From the NCBI GenBank assembly GCA_036939755.1, contig JALLAZ010000347.1, positions 1-20,172 of the forward strand: DNA of 20,172 nucleotides. Reading direction: 5' to 3'. This document shows positions 1 to 9,900 of the stretch, one piece after another (within the stretch, counting starts at the first letter, position 1; every line of letters starts with the position of its first letter). Below the pieces are notes generated by a model. The model made no database searches and had not been told where the DNA came from. It worked only from the letters and a program-made list of their open reading frames with translations. This DNA comes from Stephanodiscus triporus. Lineage: Eukaryota > Bacillariophyta > Thalassiosirophyceae > Thalassiosirales > Thalassiosiraceae. Position numbers and translations under genes: made by a program.

Positions 1-110
1 GAAAGATGGATAATAACTTGTATCCAAAGGGAAAGGCAGTCAAGAGGAATGAGAGAAGTACTGCTCCTGAGAATATGCCAGAGAGTCGCATAAAGATTTT
101 TTGTATGTAG
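1..110 (+). CDS. 3' end of an unidentified gene (5' truncated by window edge)
   Basis: An open frame runs in from the window edge (codon phase starting at base 3) and stops at TAG 108-110. It gives about 35 residues, rich in Lys, Arg, Glu and Pro and ending in a short hydrophobic stretch with Cys-Met. The next gene, on the minus strand, ends at 152, so the two 3' ends converge 41 bp apart, as expected in a compact diatom genome. No family can be recognised from so little sequence. The frame could be chance: it is short and has only composition in its favour. Confidence 0.3.
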   Translation, partial: KMDNNLYPKGKAVKRNERSTAPENMPESRIKIFCM

Positions 111-151
111 ATGTGGCTAATATGATAACGATATTGATAGCTTCAACAGCC

Positions 152-839
152 TTAGTTCTTAGTTTTATTTGAGTCAAACTTTGGATCCATAATATGCCAA
201 CGTACAGTCATTCCACACGCCACCATCAGTGCCCCTTGTGCTGAAATCTTTGCAGCATACATCAATGTCGCAGGCCAACCCTGATGAAGAGACGATGAGA
301 GATGGAGAATGAACACATTGATCGGATATTTTCATTCAAATGCAGAGCCACGAATAGCAAACACCTACCATCACATCAGCTGCCCTGACTGAGGCCATGG
401 CTGAATGCTTGAGCACCAGGAGTACATTGTTTGCCAAGAGAGTCACCTTCACAGCTTGGGCTCTCAGAAGGAATTTCAGTGGGGTTTTCGAAAGGGTTAG
501 TGGAAGGATAATCACTCTTGGCTGACTTTGATTCCTTTGTAGACTACCAGCGTCGTTGTTCGTCGACGACGAGCCCCTCGCGTTGGCTTTGTCATCATCA
601 CCTGCGCGTAGTGAGTAATTTATTTGATGATCCAGGCAGGTAACTCATCAAACTATCTAAAGTGGAGCAATTTACAAAGGAGGAGGTCAGAAGAAGTATG
701 CATTACTTTTATGTGAGATTAGAGTTGTTTCACTAACCAAGTTCATGACGAAGCCAAAGAGTTCCTCACGACCACATCCTCGTACAATTCCCACCAGCGC
801 GCGTATGCTTGCCACCATCACGTTATCGATATTCATCAT
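152..839 (-). CDS. Small spliced gene of unknown function, hydrophobic C-terminus
   Basis: The model has three exons: 839-733 or 839-738, 601-369 and 280-152 (stop TAA 154-152). The last intron (368-281, 88 bp) has a good GTAGGT donor and a TCATCAG acceptor, phase 0. The first intron could use GTTAGT at 737 or GTGAAA at 732; only the latter keeps exon 2 open in the frame that meets exon 3. The product would be about 155 residues. It has a helical N-terminus (VMVASIRALVGIVRG), a Ser/Asn linker, a hydrophobic patch (VTLLANNVLLVL) and a last exon with LMYAAKISAQGALMVACGM, a likely membrane helix. The K-x-x-x-Q-G spacing there faintly recalls the second helix of HIG1-domain (Rcf1) proteins, but the conserved Arg/His is missing. 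Exon 2 is also open in a second frame. Function unknown. Confidence 0.4.
281..368 (-). other. Intron of the 152-839 gene
   Basis: An 88-bp GT-AG intron on the minus strand: donor GTAGGT starting at 368, acceptor TCATCAG ending at 281. It joins two open frames at phase 0. The intron itself has an in-frame stop (TGA) soon after the donor, so splicing is needed for the downstream hydrophobic exon to be read. Confidence 0.5.
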
Positions 840-877
840 ATCACGATCCAAGGTGGTGATGGTGCGATGTACACAGC

Positions 878-2467
878 CTATACGTCGGCGATATCCTCAA
901 GAAGGGGGCCGTTAGTGTCGTTTTCGGCGCCATCGTTGATATCCTGAGGATCGTCATTGTACAGCTCGTTGTCCCCCTCGCCTTCGATCTCTTGTTTCGC
1001 CCTGTCGATCCTCTGAAAGATATTGAGACGCCCGCCAGTGCTGCTCAAGGTCATGACGTCCCCCTTGCTATTCAACCTCGGGACGTTCATACCGTCCGGA
1101 TGGAGCAGTCTAGGGTCAGTCGCCTCCTTGATGTCCTTGATGCGATCGTTGCGCGATTTGATCGAGACCGAGGACGCTATCGACGACAGCGATCCCTTGG
1201 GCGACGCTTGTCCAGCGACGATCCTGGACTCGTTCGATTCCTTCGGGTAGACCGTCCCGCCTCCGGCCTTCGTCCCGGGGGGGCTGATTTTCGTTTCGCC
1301 TACGCTCGGCAGGGGACTGATCGCGCTCGTGCTCCCTCCACTGGTGCTACCGCTCTGCGGATCCGTCGATGCGAAACTGAAAGTGCCGAGCCTATCGTCG
1401 TGATTGACAGCCTTGGGGGGGATGCCGCCGCTCGGACCCGACTTATTAACGCCGGCGGGGACATCCTCTTTCGTCGATGATAGCGAGAATGTCGATAGTC
1501 TGTCCGCGTGATTGTCCAGTCCATCGGGGGCGGAAGATGGATCGGGACGATTCGCCTGATGGGACGGCTTGCTCATGCTGACGTCGATCAGATTGCGAAA
1601 GTTATCGGCGCCGAACGATTTGTCGAAGTTCGTGACATCGGAAGATGAGTTTTCATCGGAAGAATCGTCCGTATAATCCTCGGGAACGGGGGTATTCTTT
1701 TTCGGTATTGGACGATTCGAAGAGAACGAGAATGTCGATAATCTATCGCCGTGCAACCCTCCCTCGTCTTTCGCATCCGATATCATATCCTTCACCCTGC
1801 TCGGGAATTTCCGTTTGCTGTAAAACGTATCTACCATATTGTTGAAGTTATCAGCAACCATGGTATCGTAATAACCCCCTCCTCCGACTGCTGCGTCACG
1901 GGTGTCATCCTCGGCAGTAGTAGGCCGAGAGTTCCCCCCCATCGACGGGCCATCTGCGGCATTATCCTTGACCTCATCCGGCACGTCCTCGTCGTCATCG
2001 GCGGGACGGCGCTCGTCGATCATCATTTCCGCACCATTCGTTGACGACCCCTCGCTCTGCGACTTGGGGGATCTCGTCGCGAACGAAAATGCGTTGAGTC
2101 GATCGACGTTTCGCGACCGCCCTCCCCCCGCGTCCTTCTCGTCCGAGCCCGTGCCGTGAACGTTCCTGCTCCGGAATTTCGTGTCCGAGAATTTGGATCG
2201 ACTGAAGTTGATGAGGTTACCGAACTCCATGATGGGACGGGGACCGTCATTTCCGCCGTTATTAGTGGACGCACCGTCCCCGCCGCCGTCGACTAAATCG
2301 CGCAGGGATCCGAAGGACGACGCGAGCGTCTTCCTTGCGATGATGGTGTGAGTGTGAGGCGACGACGCCAATAATTTCGAAGAAACCGAGAACGCCTCCC
2401 CCGTCGAGGCCATCGCCAGCAGAGAGACGGCTAGGGAGAGACCTTTATTATTGGGAAACGTGTTCAT
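878..2467 (-). CDS. Plastid-targeted, intrinsically disordered repeat protein
   Basis: The frame is open to 2551, but the Met at 2467 starts a clean bipartite plastid presequence: a short basic start, a hydrophobic core (LSLAVSLLAMAST) and cleavage before Phe (GEA|FSVSSK), the ASAFAP-type motif of diatom plastid proteins. The product has 529 residues and no introns. The mature part is low-complexity (Ser, Gly, Asp, Asn, Pro) and predicted disordered. It carries a repeated two-part module. Numbered from the upstream Met at 2551, part A (F-x-N-L/M-I/V followed by S-K) lies near 109-129, 234-253 and 316-330. Part B (DRL-x-A/T-FSF/L) lies at 150-157, 269-276, 350-357 and 386-393, with a degenerate copy near 507-512. 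A and B are 32-40 residues apart, with acidic linkers between. The C-terminus is a charged, probably helical segment. No enzyme domain is visible. A scaffold or linker role is an inference. Confidence 0.75.
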   Translation of the reverse strand: MNTFPNNKGLSLAVSLLAMASTGEAFSVSSKLLASSPHTHTIIARKTLASSFGSLRDLVDGGGDGASTNNGGNDGPRPIMEFGNLINFSRSKFSDTKFRSRNVHGTGSDEKDAGGGRSRNVDRLNAFSFATRSPKSQSEGSSTNGAEMMIDERRPADDDEDVPDEVKDNAADGPSMGGNSRPTTAEDDTRDAAVGGGGYYDTMVADNFNNMVDTFYSKRKFPSRVKDMISDAKDEGGLHGDRLSTFSFSSNRPIPKKNTPVPEDYTDDSSDENSSSDVTNFDKSFGADNFRNLIDVSMSKPSHQANRPDPSSAPDGLDNHADRLSTFSLSSTKEDVPAGVNKSGPSGGIPPKAVNHDDRLGTFSFASTDPQSGSTSGGSTSAISPLPSVGETKISPPGTKAGGGTVYPKESNESRIVAGQASPKGSLSSIASSVSIKSRNDRIKDIKEATDPRLLHPDGMNVPRLNSKGDVMTLSSTGGRLNIFQRIDRAKQEIEGEGDNELYNDDPQDINDGAENDTNGPLLEDIADV

Positions 2468-3071
2468 TATGACTAGAGACGCGTTGCGGTTGACGGCAAT
2501 TGCTAGGGTGCTGCACCTTGCTTCATTATATTTGTTAGCACACAGTAACACATTAATTATTTGCTTCTACCTTACGTCGGCCCGGCGGCCAGGGACCCGC
2601 CATTTTTCATTTGGAGAACGCGGGCGGGCGGCTCGACTGGCTCGACCGTGGGGTAGGGGGCTATGTGTGGCGAAGGGGGTCCTCGGTCGACTCCCTACCA
2701 TATCGTACTCCCCCTCCTCCTCCTCCCACTCCTCCTCCTGCTGTCATCCTTCCTCCTCATTCGTCGCCCCTTCCTTTCCCATTCCATCCCCGCCACACTC
2801 TCTGTCCGTTAGAGTATCGTACGTAACAACGCCTGGAGTAAAAAGTTAAAAAGTTGGCATCTACCTAGGTAGGTAGGTAGATACCTACAAAGAGATAATA
2901 GGGAGACGGTCGGAATTAATAGTGCTGCAGGAATTCTTGACTCTTCACTCGCGCCGCCCGGAATCCTCGTCTCCCCGACTTTTCTCTCAACTGTTGTTAA
3001 AAATGCGACTCAAACCTTACAGAGGGCAGCCACGAAATTATATATTTTGGTCGGCGCACGGTGAATTCACG
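2468..3071. promoter_or_regulatory. Divergent intergenic region between the repeat protein and the Cys-rich protein
   Basis: About 600 bp lie between the two divergent start codons and should hold both promoters and 5' UTRs. The plus strand has a long pyrimidine (CTC/CCT) tract at about 2708-2790 and a TAGG microsatellite at 2861-2888 that begins with the perfect 12-bp palindrome CTACCTAGGTAG. Open frames here are short and low in complexity, with nothing to support them. No TATA box could be assigned. Confidence 0.45.
2861..2888. repeat. TAGG microsatellite with palindromic edge
   Basis: Four-base AGGT/TAGG units repeat across this stretch. Its first 12 bases form a perfect palindrome (CTACCTAGGTAG). 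It sits in the probable 5' leader or promoter of the downstream Cys-rich gene. Confidence 0.7.
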
Positions 3072-3704
3072 ATGCTGTTTCGACTGCGACGTCACGACAT
3101 CGCTCCCGTCATATCGTCGCTCGCCGCTCTTGCATTCCTCGCGGGCACGCCAACGACGACGACAGCATTCTCCATCCTAGACGTGCTCGGGCTGACGGGA
3201 AACGGCGCCGCCTGCCCGGCCGGTTGTCCGCTGTGCCAGTGCGTCAACGCCACCGAATCGACCGTGGACGCGTGCACTCACGCCCGATCCGTCGAGGCTT
3301 GCGCGTCCGACGCCCTCGACGAGTGTTACGCCGGATTGTTGGGAGGGGATGACGTCGACGTCGCGGGATTGTGCGCCGTCCAATGCGGCGATGGCAGCGG
3401 CGGACAGCAGATGATGCAGGACACGCAGCCCTCGTCCGTCCAGTGTCGACTCTGTGACATATTCGCGTGCTGCAGCGATTGTCCGTCCGAGAGGGCGTCT
3501 GAGTGCTTCCCGCCGAACGTCGAGGACGGGTACACCCCCAAGGGATGGGAACCTCTCTCTTGCGATGGCATTGGTACAAACAGCGATGGCGGTGGTATTA
3601 GCAGTGGCAGTCGTCGAGTAGCGGAGTTCACGGACTTTGGTGGTGTGTCGCTGATGTTGGCTGCGTGTTATTTTGCCATCATGAGTGTTATTGTATTATT
3701 TTGA
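3072..3704 (+). CDS. Secreted or membrane-anchored cysteine-rich protein
   Basis: The frame is open from 2922, with Met codons at 2922, 3003 and 3072. The Met at 3072 was chosen because it gives a standard signal peptide: a basic start, then VISSLAALAFLAGT, then TTTTA before FSILDV. The product has 210 residues. The mature part holds about 16 cysteines, including CPAGCPLCQC near its start and a CxxC...CC...C cluster around CRLCDIFACCSDC, which suggests a disulfide-rich extracellular fold. The end is a Ser/Gly stretch, a short charged spacer and a hydrophobic tail (LMLAACYFAIMSVIVLF) running to the stop. That fits a GPI-attachment signal or a single C-terminal membrane helix. Cleavage before Phe also raises plastid targeting, but the following residues are not transit-peptide-like. 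No family recognised; cell-surface protein is the best guess. Confidence 0.7.
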   Translation: MLFRLRRHDIAPVISSLAALAFLAGTPTTTTAFSILDVLGLTGNGAACPAGCPLCQCVNATESTVDACTHARSVEACASDALDECYAGLLGGDDVDVAGLCAVQCGDGSGGQQMMQDTQPSSVQCRLCDIFACCSDCPSERASECFPPNVEDGYTPKGWEPLSCDGIGTNSDGGGISSGSRRVAEFTDFGGVSLMLAACYFAIMSVIVLF

Positions 3705-3954
3705 CTCAAATTATGGGTCTGTCGGGGTCTACCCATGTGTGAAAATTGCTCGCGGTCTCCATTTTGATTGTGCACGCCGTATTCCTTCGGGCTCTCTCCG
3801 GCACATCATATCTTTGAACTGAGCTTGCTTGTTAGGGCGTTTGGCTGTTTTATCTACTTCTACATTCTAAAATATTATACATACATAAGCAGTTGATGAC
3901 AAAAAAAGGCATACTTTCTCTCACAGTCTATTGGTCAACAAAAATGTCAACAGT
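3705..3954. other. Convergent 3' intergenic region
   Basis: These 250 bp lie between the stop codons of two convergent genes and should contain both 3' UTRs. They become AT-rich near 3860-3940. No open frame, RNA gene or repeat is supported. Confidence 0.6.
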
Positions 3955-6900
3955 TTAGGAAATGACATTGTTCTCGCAGTCACTCCACATCCACGTTAGC
4001 ACAAACTTGGTAAATTTATCCGCAGCACTTCGCACGACATATGCTTCATTTGTTTCAGAACCTTCTCTCGTCAATACCCGAGCTTCTTGTACGCTACCGT
4101 GTCGATCCAATATAAATTCTAGGAACACGTCATCCTCGTTACAGTAGATGAGATAATGCAAGGTTTCTTCTGCGTCAAAGGTCGTACAATGTGGAAATAA
4201 TGGAGACCTTGCCATGTCAGTTAAGACACATCGCCATGATAGTCCAAGTTCGCTCGACTCATCCCACAGAAGATCCTTCAGCCGAGGATCAATCACAACT
4301 AGATCCAAGCGTTGAGATATTGTACTCAACTCAGTGATGCTGTCGATCAACGATTCTTTCAACATCAAGGGGTGTGGGTAATCTTTTCCAAAAGAATCCC
4401 ATATTTGCAGCTTTCGAATGGTCTTCGAAGCGATCTCGACGAGTTCTTGAACAGTAGTCATCGTAGAGTAAAGAACAACATCGAGAATCTTCTCCGCGTA
4501 CGGTGATCCATCTCTGGTAATGTATCCGTCGACGTATTTGCCTTTGGTCACACACAGAACGAAGATGACCAGCGCCGAGTCGACCGATTCGTGCCATGCG
4601 ATGAAGTAATACACCAAGAAGCCGGCTATCTTCTTTTTGCCAATAAAACAGGTGTCGTCACCAGAACCACTGCATGACAGATCATAGATTTTGGAATTGG
4701 CGCGAAAGTGCTCCACGATGATGGATTTTTTGCAAGTATCCAACAGAACACCATCCAAAAATGTCGATGGCGAGAGGAACCTTCGTTGGAGTCTGTACCC
4801 TGGAGATGGTAGATGTGATTGTGATTCTATGTCATACCTGTTCATAACTGATTTAAGTAGAGGAAGAGCAGAAGGGCTGCTCCCCTGGTTGACACCTCGT
4901 GCCATACTTGATGCACGGATGCAAGCAAAGTTGAATAACTCGACATCAAGATTCAACCGTCCAATGAAGTCTAGCGCAACGGCTTCGATGGCGGCAGCCT
5001 CTCGTTCCATGCTCCCTAAAGACACAAACGGTTTCGAAATTTTGTTTTTGTCTACAGTGTTGAAGAGCCATGTCTTATAGCCGAGAATGAATGACTTGCG
5101 AGATCTGTCCCATGGCATCGATACTTCTATCAAGATTAAGGCCGTGCGAGATGAACTAGACAACAAAGCTTTCTGAAGATAAAACAGTTGGGGAAAGCTG
5201 TTGTTACTTTGTGGGTTGTCGGCGCCAGTCACTGGGAGAATCCTTCTCGTTCCCCATCGATTTGTGAGGTGGTCAAAAAATTCCTTGGCAGTAGTCACCT
5301 CATCATCGCATTGCAGTTGTTGAATAGATCCACTTCCTAAAAAGTTTCCATAGCACATACACATTAGCCGTAAAGATAGCAGGGTCAAATTATTTTCGTT
5401 CAATGGAAGGAAGAACATGTGTGTAAGATTCTGAAGAGACGATTGATTCAACCGATGCTGTGCAAAGACCTCTTTCATGTGAGAAAAAAAAGATTGGTAT
5501 TCGTAGAATAGACTTGCTTGATGTGTAGATGCGACATCTCGTCTCTGTTTCTGTGACCCTGATACTTTATGCTCTACCGAAGAAGACTTGGCTATTGTTT
5601 TCTCCCGCTGTGTTGCTGTTGTTGCTTTCTTTTTTTGTTCATTACTTGACACTTGGCGTTGCGTAATAGAAGGGCGGGCGCTGGCTCTTAATCTATTAGC
5701 GGCGACCGCTTGCATTGCAGCACCTTCTATAGACTTGCCAATCAATGTTGGGCGAAGCATTGATGTTGGACGTTGGATCCGTCTAACTGGCCCTCTTTTT
5801 ACAATTGATTCTTCCTTTTCGAGTTTCTTTTCTTGATTCGACGCAGTATCGATTGAATCATTGACCGCAGATTGCTGTTTGAGTGAATCTTTTGCATGGA
5901 GGGACATGTGATGCAGACATCGAATCTGAAGGTCGCCTCGAAACTGGTCTTCAGCTTTGATGAATAACTGTTCTATCTCCTTGAATCTGTGCATAAGATG
6001 TGCTCGTAGCTCTGGCTTAACATTATACGTCATAAGGGTGCGGGTGGATCTCGATATTCTCACTATGAATGCAAGGCGACGCTGAAACAGTGATGGCTTT
6101 GTTTGCTTTATTTGAGACAGTGCTTGAGAAAACGGGCTCGCATTCGGAGCAATCACTTGCTTGAAAAATAGATTTTGTGGGGCGGTTGTTCTCAGGCTCT
6201 CGCTATTGAGGCCAAAGACGACAATGAACTCTGGACTATCTGTTGGTTTGTCTCTCAGCACTTTACCGCTTCCGGATAGTTCAACACGAGCATACCGATG
6301 AGTATTGTTTTTGGTGATTTTAACGAGGGAAAACCCCTCCATGACAGTGTAGCGCATGATATCAACCGCATCGCAACCTTTCTTTTTGGGGGTAACGGAG
6401 CTAAGCATCGCTTCTAGCAACTCCAGAGTGAGATTTGCCAGTACTGTCGCTCTCAACATATTATTGCTTTCGACCCTAGTAATCGCTGGATGAGGTAGAT
6501 TGTTCGCAATCATCGTCATATCCTCCAATGCCGGAAGCCCCGGTAATGTTTGATTGAGGGATTCCAATTTTGACTTACGGAGCGATTCATATTGAGACGA
6601 TTCTTCACCTTGATTGTTTTGAAGCAAGCCAAGTTGAGACGATTCAATATGGCGCTCAATGCAGAAAGCCGCGAGAACTTGTGAAAGTGATAGCTTGACC
6701 CACTGATGAATCACTTCCATATCAACCGTAGTATTGATAACTTCAACCCTTATTTGAAACAGACCGCTGTGCTCAGTGTCGTCTGCACAGGGGGAAAGAC
6801 TGATGTCCGATGCAGACACACGCAATTTTTGATTGCTTGTTTTTCCGCTTTTCGCGACGAGGATTTCACATTCAGAATTTTGGCCATGTTGGAGGCTAAC

Positions 6901-9900
6901 GTCAATGATGGCTATACCTGATCCAGCTTTGCGTGAGTATTGCCGACCCTTCTCTGTGAGGGTGTCTCCCGTTTGGTAGTTTGGGTCTACATTTTAAGGG
7001 AGAGTAAGTAAGGTATTGTCGTTATGATCATCAACAGATATGAAACAATATGCGTGTTTCTTACCTAACTGCGAAGGGGAAGAGTTGAAATAGAACTGAA
7101 AGAAACTGGGCAGTCTGGTGAATCGAATTCTGACTTCACCGTTGTCTTCAAACACCTGAACTGTATCAGATTTGTTGAACGATTCTGAATGCTCATGATG
7201 CAACGGCTGGAAGAATGTATTTCCGCATATATTTTGTCTAAGCATTAGAAGGACGACCAGAGGATCAAGGACAGTTGAAGGTAGGTTGAAAGTCCGGATG
7301 GGCGAAGCAGGATACTCTTCGTTCCCAAGCACACTAAACGCACTCTTGAAACCTTTTATGAATGCCATATCCGTTGCGAGTAAATTGAACCTAGGATTCT
7401 TTTTCAGCAAGGAACTGATCGCATCGAGAGTCAGCGTTAGACATTTCCTCTTGAGAAGGCAGACGAGCTGATCAGTGATTAATTGTCCTGGCTCGTCGCA
7501 TCCATGTACTAAAAGCTCAATTATATGAGGATTCTGCTCAGTCTCTTCAGCGTCTGGTACTTTGGACCAGCTCAGCATCATGTAGAACACATTTTCTAAT
7601 TCATCTTTATAGACAAAGACGCAACGGTGATTGAGTACAATAAAATTTTGAAGGATTTGTGTCTCTAGCTCTGCGACAGCTTGCTGAGGGGCACAACGAC
7701 GGTGTAAGGGAATCGCTGCTTTGTGTTGGACTTGACACGAATAGGGGGCGAGCTTCTTCGTGCTAACCGAATTGCCTTCTATTCCCACGTCTGCAGGATC
7801 GTCTTCTTGAATTAGCAAACTGCAGGCACGTTTCGTATTGTAGAGACTTTCCAGCATGAGTAGTTGATTTGTCCTATGGCAGATGCTCTTTACAAGTGTC
7901 TGTGTCACCTGCAGCTGTTTCTCCCCGGACTCATCGCCCAAGGGATGATAAACTCGGATAGTAATGCCTCTTGGCAGAATCTCAACAAAACACCAATATG
8001 GCAGGACTTCTCTTGAGGCAGCGGCGTCAAGAACTAGGAATGAATTTCGACTGGCTCTAGTAAAATCAGCATTCTCAAACTCATTCATAAGAACATTGAT
8101 TCCATGAATAAGATCATTTTCATTGCTCCCTCCCATTCCGTTGGATTTCGATGAAAAAATTTCAAGCTGGATTTCACATGATTTGTGATTTGTTTTAGGT
8201 AGAGTCAGCATGACCTCTTCAAGGATCTGCACTGTCAATAAGCGCCCAATGAATCTATATTTTTCTAGTGTCTGCTCAGAAGAAAATCTGATCAGCTGAG
8301 CATGCAGTTTCGAAACGATGCAAACATGGTTGGGTAGCTCCTGATGAGTAGTGATACTCCCTTGGTCGCTGTTAACTGTCCCAAACATCAACTTTCTCCG
8401 GAAAACTGAGACGTGTGCAGCGAGCGTCGCACTCTTCGTCAAGGCAAGAATTTCATTAAATCCTACTACCTCTTGGTCTAGCGTGAATCTGAAGAATAAT
8501 GGTGGGTTGTCGATGTTTGGGTCCTGATGATTTAATTTTTCTTTTTCATGCAACTCTCCATTTTGAGCATATTGACTTTCAGCTGCCATGAAATCATCAC
8601 GAGAGTCACCAATGCTAGGACCAACCACATTATTTGGGACAATGTGGAAATCTGATTCATCTAAGCAATCAAATTCATCACCGCAATAATAAAATAGTTG
8701 TTCATTGCTTCCGGGTACAACTTTCAGCAGAGATTCTATGACAGCGCAAAGCTTCTTGCCTGTCATTGTTTGAGCGTCGGAATTCGCCGATTGTTCGTCA
8801 ACTGAGATAAATATCTGCAAACATTCCTCGAATGATAACGACGACAGAGCGTAATCGACCTCATCATTTTGAAGTGATTGCACTGGATCGGCGGGGTCCC
8901 GAAGTGATAAATAACAAGCTCTTGCGAAAAGTTTGGCGTGGTCTGATTCAATCAGTGCTAAATCAAAATGGTCATTGATATCATTTGCATTGTTGACTAC
9001 AGTCTTGGCATCGCTGAAGTCGTCATCGCTCTGATAAAGGTCACTTATTCCAGCAGTGAAAAAAGAGAGATCCCGAAAAAACTGCAAGCTCTCTGCTTGG
9101 CGCTGAATTTTATCTTCGAGCTCGAGACAGACAATAGTCAACACGTACCAGTCAACACGCATGATGAACCACGAGCCTGAATATTGCAATATCGGCATGT
9201 TTTCGTCAATTGAAAGTTTAGCAGCTTGAGTCTGAAATGATCTTGACGTTATATACTGCGTTGTCAAACGGCGCAAGAGCTCATTTGCTGACCCTGACCC
9301 TTCGCTATTGAAGAAACGCAGTTTCATTGTTGTGGAAGTGGACAGCTTAATAAGCCGCAGAACATCTTGTGCTTGTTTCAGTCCTATCGACGAAGACTGC
9401 AACACTATAACCCCGTCATCGAAGGAGTGGCGCGGTGTTGGACCTGTTGTATCAAAACTTGCAGAGTCGCGACTGCTTGGGGTACAGTCTAACACCGCAA
9501 GCAAATTTACACGCGAATGGATATTTCTTGCGCAGTCTATGTCTCTGCTCTTGACAAGTTGGTAAATTCTGTTAAATGAAGTTGGCGTGTTAGAATGCTT
9601 CAAACCGAAGGGACGGAACCTTGAACGGCTTGCTTCCATATGAATGTCGACAAAGATCCCATCAGCCCTGGATATTACTTGATATATCACAACGTCCATA
9701 CTATTCTGCGATGACAACCTATCACTGTCATCCGCATTATCTTCCCGATTATGTAAAAATTTCGCAAACACGTCCCTCGTTGGATCCGAGTTAAGTATGA
9801 AGAACCCCCCAATTTCATGTCGCCTTGCGATGTTCGGTGTTGATGATATTTCAAAGGGAGAGCGGACAGGTGAGCAGACGAGTAATACATGACGATGAAT

